Of a stretch of 64,000 bases of DNA, positions 28,333 through 35,869 are shown one piece after another. Under the pieces are notes generated by a model. That model saw only the letters and a program-made list of their open reading frames with translations, had not been told where the DNA came from and did no database searches. Position 1 is the first letter of the stretch. The number at the start of each line of letters is the position of its first letter. Where the stretch lies: the NCBI RefSeq assembly GCF_018499875.1, contig NZ_JAHBAY010000008.1, positions 1 to 64,000 of the forward strand. Direction: 5' to 3'. Made by a program: the position numbers and the translations under genes. Origin of the DNA: Kineosporia corallincola (GTDB taxonomy: Bacteria > Actinomycetota > Actinomycetes > Actinomycetales > Kineosporiaceae).

Positions 28333-28369
28333 GCCGCCCTCAGCGGGCCGCTCGGATGGTCTGAGCAGC

Positions 28370-28398
28370 TCTAGCGAATGACCTAGAAAAGCGTAGAC
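28370..28398 (+). promoter_or_regulatory. TCTAG-N8-CTAGA palindrome with promoter-like tail, between convergent genes
   Basis: TCTAG at 28370 and CTAGA at 28383, then AAAAGCG and TAGACG. It resembles the element at 24562-24591 (CTAG-(T/C)GAAT...CTAGAAAA-N3-TA(T/G)ACG). Both flanking genes end here, so a promoter at this place would drive an antisense or small RNA into the ATPase gene. Confidence 0.4.
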
Positions 28399-28406
28399 GC
28401 GGCTAC

Positions 28407-29633
28407 TCAGTCCCCGCCCTGCCTGCGCAGGTAGCGGCCGAAATGTGGCACTGTGAAAGCGATCCGGCCACGCTCCGCGCTGTAGATCAGGCCCTTCTTG
28501 ATCAGCGAGTCCCGGGCCGGCGACAGCGACTGCGGCTTGCGGCCCAGCAGCAGGGCGATCTCCGAGGTGGCCACCCCGGCATCGCCCATCGACAGGCCCG
28601 GCGGCAGGTCGGCGGACGCATCGGCCATCGCCCTCAGGTACTCCCGCTCGGCCGGGGTGGCCCGCTCGTAGCGCGACCCGAAGAAGCCGACGGCGAGCTC
28701 GGCCTCGGCCTCCGGGGCGGCCACCCGCACGTCGTCGGCGGTGATCGGGGTGCGCGGGGCGACGTCCCAGGCGCCCTTGCCGTAGGCCTGGATGAAGTAC
28801 GGGTACCCGGCCGTGACCTCGTACATCTGGGTCAGCGCCGCTTCGGTGAAGTCCGCGCCCTCCTCCTGCGCCGGGGTGCGCAGGGCCTGGGCGGCGGCCT
28901 CCGGATCGAGACGGTCGATACGGGCGTAGCGAAACAGCCGCTCGGAGTAGGACTTACTGGCCGAGAGCACGGCGGGAAGGTGCGGCAGACCGGCTCCGAC
29001 CACCACCAGCGGCAGCCCCTGCTGACCGAGCTCGTGGCACGCGGCGCACAACGCGGACACGTCGTCGGGCAGCAGGTCCTGCATCTCGTCGATGAACACC
29101 GCGATGCCCCGGCCCGCCCCGGCCGCCACCCCGGCGATGTCGGAGAACAGCTCGACCAGGTCGATCTCGATGTCGCCGGAGTCGGCGCGGCCGGTCACCG
29201 CCGGCACGTCGATGCCCGGCTGCCAGCGGTCGCGCAGGGTGGTGCGGCCCCGGGTGCCGGTTGCGGGGGGCTCCTTCATCGCGAACGACTTCAGGATGCC
29301 GAGCACGTGATCGGTGTCGTCCTTGTTGGCGGGCCCCAGCTCCCGCACCGCCTGGTGCAGGGCGGCCGCGAGGGGGCGGCGCAGCGGCGTGTCGGGCCGG
29401 GCCTCCAGCTTGCCGGTGCCCCAGCGGCGCCGCACCGCGGCCGAGCGCAAGGCGTTGAGCAGCACGGTTTTACCCACTCCGCGCAGGCCGATGAGCACCA
29501 GACTGCGCTCCGGGCGGCCCCGCGCGATCCGCTCCAGCACCACGTCGAAGCTGTCCAGCTCGGCGTCGCGCCCGGCCAGTTCGGGCGGGCGCTGACCGGC
29601 TCCTGGGGCGTACGGATTGCGCACCGGGTCCAC
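28407..29633 (-). CDS. AAA ATPase (AAA_16/Orc1-Cdc6-like ATP-binding protein)
   Basis: 408 residues: Walker A GLRGVGKT (about 49-56), Walker B in IAVFIDEMQDLLP (about 181-193), sensor region VVVGAGLPHLP, and a C-terminal winged helix (about 330-405, DSLIKKGLIYSAERGRIAF). The architecture is that of archaeal-type Orc/AAA_16 ATPases found in many actinobacteria, sometimes in mobile or defence regions. TAACCT 6 nt before the GTG suggests a leaderless transcript. The upstream palindrome at 29654 overlaps the expected -35, and a similar palindrome lies just past its 3' end. Confidence 0.85.
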   Translation of the reverse strand: MDPVRNPYAPGAGQRPPELAGRDAELDSFDVVLERIARGRPERSLVLIGLRGVGKTVLLNALRSAAVRRRWGTGKLEARPDTPLRRPLAAALHQAVRELGPANKDDTDHVLGILKSFAMKEPPATGTRGRTTLRDRWQPGIDVPAVTGRADSGDIEIDLVELFSDIAGVAAGAGRGIAVFIDEMQDLLPDDVSALCAACHELGQQGLPLVVVGAGLPHLPAVLSASKSYSERLFRYARIDRLDPEAAAQALRTPAQEEGADFTEAALTQMYEVTAGYPYFIQAYGKGAWDVAPRTPITADDVRVAAPEAEAELAVGFFGSRYERATPAEREYLRAMADASADLPPGLSMGDAGVATSEIALLLGRKPQSLSPARDSLIKKGLIYSAERGRIAFTVPHFGRYLRRQGGD

Positions 29634-29653
29634 GTCGAGAGGTTATCGAGGCA

Positions 29654-29671
29654 TCTAGCCCGGTTCCTAGA
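29654..29671. promoter_or_regulatory. TCTAG-N8-CTAGA palindrome over the ATPase promoter
   Basis: TCTAG at 29654 and CTAGA at 29667, spacing 8. If transcription starts at the GTG at 29633 with -10 TAACCT at 29640-29645, the palindrome covers about -21 to -38, a classical repressor site. Confidence 0.5.
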
Positions 29672-29686
29672 GTTCCGAATAGGAAA

Positions 29687-30085
29687 TTACCCCAGGGCGT
29701 CGAGCAGAGTGCGCGGGCCGGCCACCAGGGCCTCGTGCGGCAGCCGGGCCCGCAGACCCCGGTCGGCCGTCACCACCAGCGGAATCCGGCCCTCGGCAAC
29801 CACTTCGGCGGCGACCGCGACGATCGTGCTGTCGCCGTCGGCGGTCGCCCGGATCACCTCGACCGGATCGGGGCCCACAGCCCCCTTCGCCTTGCCCTCG
29901 ACCACGGCAAGAATCCGCTCGAACACCAGGTTCTCGTCGTGCAGCGTGAGCGACCCGACCCCGGCCAGCTGCCCGAGCAGCCGGGAGGCCGACCCCAGCC
30001 GGTCACGCCACCAGCCGTCCGGGCGGCTGCCCATCACGTTGGCGACGTCGACCACCAGCACCACGGCCACCGTCGGCCGCGTCAC
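29687..30085 (-). CDS. NYN/PIN-like small protein
   Basis: 132 residues. Opens with VVLVVDVANVMGSRPDGWW and ends with VVTADRGLRARLP before the C-terminus; the spaced acidic residues match NYN/PIN-type nuclease folds, often mis-annotated as NTP pyrophosphohydrolase in actinobacteria. The GTG at 30085 follows GGAGG by 4 nt, better than the upstream frame extension. Activity is inferred from fold-like motifs only. Confidence 0.7.
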   Translation of the reverse strand: MTRPTVAVVLVVDVANVMGSRPDGWWRDRLGSASRLLGQLAGVGSLTLHDENLVFERILAVVEGKAKGAVGPDPVEVIRATADGDSTIVAVAAEVVAEGRIPLVVTADRGLRARLPHEALVAGPRTLLDALG

Positions 30086-30146
30086 CGGCCCTCCAACCCG
30101 CGCGCCACCGCCGAGCAGCACGCCGCCGCCGAGCAGCGCCCCGCCG

Positions 30147-32478
30147 TCACCGGCACAGCGCCCGGGCGGTGGCCAGCGTGCGGGCCAGCGTGAGCTGCAC
30201 GAACCGGGCCGCCGGGCCGGAGGGGAGCGGGCTGTCCTTGGCCGTCACCCGGGCCAGCCGGCCGTCGTACCCGGCCTCCAGCACCCCGGTCACGATGCTC
30301 TCGGAAACCCCACCGGTACGCCGGGTCTCGTCGAGGATGAGCAGATTGCCGGTGGCCGAGGCGGCGGCGACCACGTCGTCCATCGGTAGTGGAGCCAGCC
30401 AGCGCAGATCCACCACCCGGCAGCCGATGCCCTCACCCGCCAGCTCGGCCGCGGCCTGCCGGGCGATCCGCAGACCGTTGCCGTACGCCACGACGGTCAG
30501 GTCCTTGCCGTCGCCGTGCACCAGCGCCCTGCCGATCGGCGCGTGCTGCTCCTGCCAGAGCGACGGCGGCGCGTAGGGCGCGAGCCAGGCGCCGTCACCC
30601 GGGCTGTCCAGATCCGTGACGTGGTAGAGCGCGGCCGGTTCGAGGAACACACTGACCGTGCCGTCGGCCTGCCCCGCGGCCAGGCAGGTGCGCAGCATCG
30701 CCGGGGCCTGGGCCGGGTGCGCCGGGCAGGCGACGACCAGGCCCGGGATGTCACGCAGGCCGCCGAGCGCGTTGTCCACCGGGACCGCACCGCCGGCCCC
30801 GTCGTGGTGACCGAGACCGGGCACCCGCAACACCATCGGGTTACGGAAACTGCCGCCGGTGGAGAACATCAGCGGCGCCACCTCGGCCCGCAGCAGTTCA
30901 CCGGCGGCGTGCAGGTCGGCCAGGCCGAGCTCGGCGATCGGCAGCAGACCACTCACCGCGGAACCCATCGCCAGCCCGAGCACCGAGCGGCCGTCCGGCA
31001 CGGTGTCGGTGATCCGGGCCGCACCGAGCTGTTTCAGCAGACCCTGGGTGACGCCGTAGGGGCCGCCCGCGCGGGCCACGTCGGGCCCCATGACCACCAC
31101 GTTCGGATGGGCGGCCGCGGCGTCGGCCAGGGCCCGGTTGATCGATGCGGCCAGTGTCAGCGGGCCTTCGGCCTCGGGCAGCGTGTCACCGAAAACCGCT
31201 GTTCTGCGCGCGGACTCGGTCTCGCGCACCGCCGCCATCGCGACCACGGCCGGGCGGCGCGGCGCGAGCGGCGCCATCACTTCGGCCGAGCCGGTGGGCC
31301 GGGGCCGGTGGGTGGCGTCCTCCAGCGCGGAGGCCACCCGGTCACGCAGGCGCAGCAGCCGGTCGGCCACCTCGTCACCGGTCATCGCGCCGTGCCGCAC
31401 CAGCGCGGTCATCGTGGCCGCCAGCGGGTCGCGGGCCAGGTCGGCGGCGATCCGGTCGGCACGGCGGTAGCGGTGTTCGTCGTCCGTGCCGCTGTGACCC
31501 CCGATCCGCACGCACGACAGGTGCAACAGCACCGGGCGGCGGTGGGTACGGGCCGTCTCCACGGCGCGGCGCGCGGTGGAGAACAGGGTGGCGGCGTCGC
31601 CCGCGGTGTCGGCGTGGAAGTAGCGCAGCCCCTCGCGGGTGCCGAGCGACGAGGCGATCCAGCCGGACGGGGTGGAGGTGGAGAAGCCGAGCGAGTTGTC
31701 TTCGCAGATCAGCAGCAGAGGGAGCGGAACGCCCTGCCGGGAGGCCCACAACGCGGTGTTGATCGTGCCCACGGCGGTGCCGTGGGTGGCGGTGCCGTCG
31801 CCGAGACCGGCCACCGCCACCGCGTCGGCGGGCCAGTTCAGCCGGGCCGTTCTGGTGCGGGCCTGACGGCCGACGGCCCAGGCCAGGCCGAGCGCCCGGG
31901 GCAGGTGCCCGGCCGGGGTGGACGACGGGGGCAGCAGCGCCACCTCGGCGTTGGCCGGGGTGGCGCGGCGCCCCGCCACCGGCGGGCTGGTCCACGCTGC
32001 CGGCCAGACCGCGGGCGACCGCGGCGATGCCGTCGTCGAGGCCCGCGGAGGCGAGCCTGGCCAGGTAGAACGCGGTGGAGCGGTGATGCGGCAGAACCGG
32101 GTCGTTGCTGCGCAGGGCGATGGCCACGGCGGCGTTGCCCTCGTGCCCGGCGGAGGCCACGGTGTGACTGCCCAGCCCGGCCGCGGCCATCCGGCGCGCG
32201 GCGACGTCGAGCCAGCGGCTGGCGGCCTGCGCGTCGAACAGGTCCAGCAGGTCGGCCCGCAGGGCCTCCAGCGGAGCCTCCTCGTCGGTGCCGTCGACCG
32301 GGACCACCACGTCGTCGTCCACCGCCGGCGGCCCGACCTCGACCGGGGGCAGCGGATCGCGGGACAGCCGCTCCAGCACGCCGCCGAGGTGGTCGACCAG
32401 CTCGGCCCCCGGCCCCGGCTCCCCGAGGTCGGTGACCGTCAGCGCCGGCCCGTCGTCAGCGAACCGCGGGTGCTTCAC
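30147..32478 (-). pseudogene. Fused alpha/beta E1 component of 2-oxoacid dehydrogenase with apparent frameshift
   Basis: Two frames together make one ~775-residue TPP-dependent E1 with alpha and beta parts fused, as in actinobacterial branched-chain or related 2-oxoacid dehydrogenases. Frame one (from GTG 32478) covers the N-terminus to GLAGSVDQP; frame two resumes at VAGRRATPAN and runs to 30147. The alpha part has the TPP motif GDGTATHG...CEDNSLG; the beta part has VVVMGPDVARAGGPYG. The break lies near 31981-31990 at a CCC codon and needs a +1 shift. It could be an assembly error, a real mutation, or programmed slippage. The start overlaps the rhodanese gene by 23 nt. Confidence 0.8.
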
Positions 32479-32788
32479 CGGTCTCGCTCACCATCTCGCG
32501 GCCGACCGCCTGCCAGGCACCCATGCCACCACTGATGTTGATCGCCTCGAACCCGTTCTGCTCCAGCCAGGCCGCGGCCCGCGCGGAGCGGCCGCCGGAC
32601 CGGCACACCACGTACACGTCGCCCTCGGGCAGATCGGCCGTGCGGGCCGGAACCTCCATCAGCGGGATGTGCACCGCACCGCTGATGTGGCCGGCGTCCC
32701 ACTCGTCCGGCTCGCGCACGTCGAGGATCGCGGCGTCGGCGGGCACCTGGGTCGGGTCAACCGAGCGGACCTGCGAGAACTCGGACAC
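32456..32788 (-). CDS. Rhodanese-domain protein
   Basis: 110 residues, a single rhodanese domain with active-site C62 in the loop CRSGGRS, the usual length for sulfurtransferase/GlpE-type proteins. The substrate is unknown, probably thiosulfate- or persulfide-type sulfur. The GTG at 32788 is preceded by GGAGG at 5 nt. The 3' end overlaps the start of the E1 gene, so the two are likely co-transcribed. Confidence 0.92.
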   Translation of the reverse strand: MSEFSQVRSVDPTQVPADAAILDVREPDEWDAGHISGAVHIPLMEVPARTADLPEGDVYVVCRSGGRSARAAAWLEQNGFEAINISGGMGAWQAVGREMVSETGEAPAVR

Positions 32789-33099
32789 AGTCACCTCCTG
32801 CGGGCCCCGGGTGGGCGCCCGGCTTTCGATCGGGTGCGTCCATCCTCTCAGGCGACCGGTGCCCGCGTGACCTCGGCGGAGCCCTGTCGGGGGTGCGTCG
32901 GAGCCGGTGATCGGCAGAACTTCGGAGAATCCGGGCAGAACCAGAGGGAACCGGAGGAGGTCCGGGCACGTCCTAGTGCTGTGCCGGAACCGGCCGGCCG
33001 GGAACCAGCCCGGGAACCGAGCCGGGATCGTCCCGACACACCGTCCCTCCGGCACCCGATCCCGAACCGCTCAGGGCTCACGCACGAAAGGATGCGACC

Positions 33100-33579
33100 G
33101 TGAACCATCAGCGATCTTCTCTGAACGCCCGAGGCCCCCGGGGCCGGCTGACCGTCGCGCTCCCACTGACCGCCGTGGCGGCGGTGGCCGTGCTGGCCGC
33201 CGGGTGCGGCGCGGAGAGTTCCGGGGCGGGCAGCGTCACGGCCCAGGAGACCACCCCGGCCACCGACCTGACCATCGCGGTGACCGACGGCGACACCACC
33301 ACCTGGACGCTGACCTGCGATCCGGTGGGCGGTGACCACCCGGATGCCGACGCCGCCTGCGCCACGCTGGACAAGAGCGGCGACCAGGCCGTGCCGGCGG
33401 CGTCCACCGATCAGATGTGCACGCAGATCTTCGGCGGCGAGCAGACCGCCACGATCACCGGCACCTGGAAGGGCAAGGCGATCGACGCCTCGTTCAGCCG
33501 CGAGAACGGCTGCGAGATCGCCCGCTGGGACCTGCTCACCCCGCTGCTGCCGAAAGTCACCGGTTCACAAGCCTCCTGA
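33100..33579 (+). CDS. Subtilisin inhibitor-like (SSI family) lipoprotein
   Basis: 159 residues. A lipoprotein signal with lipobox VLAAGC (C36) anchors it outside the membrane. The mature part matches the SSI family: LTCDPVGGDHPDADAACATL, then QMCTQIFGGEQTATITGTW and ENGCEIARWDLLTPLLP, with the four cysteines that form the two SSI disulfides. SSI proteins inhibit secreted serine proteases; most are free, so a lipid-anchored form is less common. The gene lies directly upstream of two secreted serine-protease-like genes. The GTG start follows AAAGGA. Confidence 0.8.
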   Translation: MNHQRSSLNARGPRGRLTVALPLTAVAAVAVLAAGCGAESSGAGSVTAQETTPATDLTIAVTDGDTTTWTLTCDPVGGDHPDADAACATLDKSGDQAVPAASTDQMCTQIFGGEQTATITGTWKGKAIDASFSRENGCEIARWDLLTPLLPKVTGSQAS

Positions 33580-33670
33580 CCCACGAGACACATCCACCTC
33601 ACTGCTGCACCCGCACTGCGCCGCAGATCCGCCAAATCCACCGCCAGCAGCCGAAACCGAGCACAACATC

Positions 33671-33715
33671 GCCGAAAGGGTGGTTTTGCCGCCGGGTCTG
33701 AGGGCATAAGGTGAC
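33671..33715 (+). promoter_or_regulatory. 45-bp element shared by both S55-type genes (copy 1)
   Basis: Begins GCCGAAAGG and ends TCTGAGGGCATAAGGTGAC; the second copy (35717-35761) has the same length, start and end. TAAGGT may be the -10. It ends 84 nt before the ATG. Conservation of ends and spacing between otherwise diverged spacers implies function. Confidence 0.55.
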
Positions 33716-33799
33716 CCCGTCCGCCGGAACCGTGGGGACGGTCCGGCGGGCGGGCCGGCACAGTCGTGCCGCGCCTGATCTCGGACCAGTGGGGGCACC

Positions 33800-35539
33800 A
33801 TGTCCAAGGCGCGTGCGGCGTGCGGTTTCATCACCACCGCAACGGTTTCCGGTCTACTCGTCGCACTCCCGGCGCTACCGTCACAGGCGGCCGGTGACTG
33901 CCCCACGGCGCTTCCCACCTCCGAGGCCGTCGACGGCCTCGAAGGCACCGGCTACACGGTCGAGCGGGGCACCACCCCCGACCCGTTCGGCGCCAAGCTG
34001 CTCGGCCGCATCACCGACGGCATCGCGCCCGGGGTCGACATGATCATGGCCGACCTCGACTCCCCCGCCCTGGAGCGCGCCGGCGGCGTCTGGGCCGGCA
34101 TGTCCGGGTCCCCCGTCTACACCTCCGACGGCAAGCTCATCGGCTCGGTGTCGTACGGCCTCACCGCGGCGTCGAACATCGCCGGCATCACCCCGGCCGA
34201 AGACCTCACCGCGCTGGGGGCCGGCAGCGGCGCCGCGGCCACGGTGAAGGTGTCCGGGCACCGGGCGGCCCGCCTGGCCAAGACCGGCGAGACCTCGAAG
34301 GCCCTGGCGGCCAAGGGGTTCGAGCGGCTGCCGGTGCCGGTGAGCGCCTCGGGCATCGCCCGGCGCCACACCAAGCGCTTCCTCAAGTCGGTCACCGCCG
34401 GCAGCGGCATGGCCGTGCGCAGCGGCGGAGCCAGAATCGGCGTCCGGGCGCAGTCCTCGCCCGATGAGATCTTCGCCGGCTCCAACTACGCCGCGGCCCT
34501 GTCCTACGGCGACATCTCGCTCACCGGCCTGGGCACCACCACCTACGTCTGCAACGGCACCGCGGTCGCCTTCGGCCACCCGTTCCTCTCGGCCGGCCAG
34601 GTGGAATACAGTGTGCACCCGGCCAGCGCGGTGCTCGTGCAAGAAGACCCAACCGGCCTGGCCGGCGGGCCGTTCAAGGTGGGCAACCCGGGCGGCGTGG
34701 TCGGCACGGTCACCCGCGACAACACCACCGGCCTGCGCAGCACGCTGGGTCAGGCTCCGGCGCACCAGTTCCCGGTCACCACCCTGCTGAAGAACGAGTC
34801 CGGCCAGACCATCAGCGGCACCACGGTGGGCGTGTACCAGACCTACGCCGCCGACATCGCCGCGTTGCACCTCCAGGCCGCCGTCGTGAAGGCCCTGGGC
34901 GCCCAGGGCGGTGGGTCTGCCGCGATCCAGATCACCGTGAACGGCACCCGGGCCGGCGGCAAGAAGTTCAAACTCACCCACAGCGACCACTTCTCCGACA
35001 GCACCGACGTCAGCTACCTGGCCGCCGACAGCCTCTACTTCATGATCCTGCCGCTGATCAGCCAGTCGTTCGAAGACGTCCAGATCACCGATGTCAAGAT
35101 CAGCGGCGCGGTCACCAGCGGCATCCAGCAGTACCGGGTGAGCCGCATGCAGGTGAAGAAGAACGGCGCGTGGACCGCGCTCAAGGGCGCCCAGAAGGTC
35201 ACCTCGGGCGGCAGTCTCGCGCTGCGAGCCACGCTCACCGCCTACCGCAGCACCAAGACCGTCACGGTTCCGCTCACCGTCGCCGTGCCGAAGAAGAGCA
35301 GCGGTTTCACCGGCACCCTCACCGTCACCGACGGCCTCAGCGCCACCTCGCCGGACCGCGAGCCCACCTCGCTCGACGGCCTGCTCAAGCAGATCAACGC
35401 CACGGCGTCGAACGACTCGGTGGTGGCCCGCATCGACCTGGACACGCCGTCGGGCGGACAGGTCAGCGGCACCGCGGTGGCGCACGCCGAGGGCAGCGTG
35501 AGCCCTTATCTCAAGCTTCTCACGGTTGACGTCAGCTGA
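33800..35539 (+). CDS. Secreted SpoIVB-type peptidase S55 family protein (copy 1)
   Basis: 579 residues with a Sec signal peptide (cut near residue 31). Residues ~68-150 carry the S55 signature: LGRITDGIAPGVDMIMADLD, then GGVWAGMSGSPVYTSDGKLIGSVSYG with putative nucleophile S104. A conserved FGHPF motif with a candidate catalytic His lies near 259. In B. subtilis SpoIVB the His precedes the Ser; here the order is reversed, as in other non-sporulation homologues. The last ~200 residues are a beta-rich module. RBS: GGGGG 5 nt before the ATG. About half identical to the next gene. Confidence 0.88.
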   Translation: MSKARAACGFITTATVSGLLVALPALPSQAAGDCPTALPTSEAVDGLEGTGYTVERGTTPDPFGAKLLGRITDGIAPGVDMIMADLDSPALERAGGVWAGMSGSPVYTSDGKLIGSVSYGLTAASNIAGITPAEDLTALGAGSGAAATVKVSGHRAARLAKTGETSKALAAKGFERLPVPVSASGIARRHTKRFLKSVTAGSGMAVRSGGARIGVRAQSSPDEIFAGSNYAAALSYGDISLTGLGTTTYVCNGTAVAFGHPFLSAGQVEYSVHPASAVLVQEDPTGLAGGPFKVGNPGGVVGTVTRDNTTGLRSTLGQAPAHQFPVTTLLKNESGQTISGTTVGVYQTYAADIAALHLQAAVVKALGAQGGGSAAIQITVNGTRAGGKKFKLTHSDHFSDSTDVSYLAADSLYFMILPLISQSFEDVQITDVKISGAVTSGIQQYRVSRMQVKKNGAWTALKGAQKVTSGGSLALRATLTAYRSTKTVTVPLTVAVPKKSSGFTGTLTVTDGLSATSPDREPTSLDGLLKQINATASNDSVVARIDLDTPSGGQVSGTAVAHAEGSVSPYLKLLTVDVS

Positions 35540-35869
35540 ATTGTGGACGACGAAAGGACCCCGTTCATGCTGGAGCTGGTTCCTTTTCGTCACCCGCATT
35601 AGCAGCACAGCAGTTCTCACCACCAGGCCCTGACCACATCGGCCCCTTGGGGCATCGCCGATCCGGACGATGGCCGCAAAAATCAGCGTCACGCAAGTGA
35701 AAGACCCGCGACCCGGCCGAAAGGAGTCTTTCCCTAACGCTTTCTGAGGCCCTAAGGTGACGATCGCAACTGGGGGGTTGTCGGCACCTGCTTTCGCGGG
35801 CAGCCATTCAGGCCTGCCCGGCACAATCCGTGCCGGGCAGTCGTGTTCACTGGGACAAGTGGGGGCTCC
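35540..35869. other. 330-bp intergenic region between the S55-type genes
   Basis: It holds an imperfect hairpin (GACGAAAGGACC at 35549 with GGTTCCTTTTCGTC at 35578; probable terminator), the second copy of the 45-bp upstream element (35717-35761), and an inverted GCCCGGCAC/GTGCCGGGC pair around 35816-35840. No protein-like frame is seen in it. Confidence 0.6.
35717..35761 (+). promoter_or_regulatory. 45-bp element shared by both S55-type genes (copy 2)
   Basis: Starts GCCGAAAGG and ends TCTGAGGCCCTAAGGTGAC-like, matching the copy at 33671-33715 in length and both ends. It ends 108 nt before the ATG at 35870. Likely the promoter or activator site that co-regulates the two paralogues. Confidence 0.55.

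Noticed and set aside
28370-29671. CTAG palindromes as ends of a mobile element carrying the ATPase
   Set aside because: No wider terminal inverted repeat, no target duplication and no transposase; the third copy at 24.5 kb also argues for a binding site instead.
30147-32478. Two separate genes for E1 alpha and beta
   Set aside because: The break falls inside the alpha part, not at the alpha/beta border, and the downstream frame continues through both parts; a frameshift in a fused gene explains it better.
33881-35824. 647-codon open frame on the minus strand over the first S55-type gene
   Set aside because: Low-complexity Gly/Val/Arg/Asp composition and no motifs; the plus strand has a signal peptide and the GMSGSP motif.
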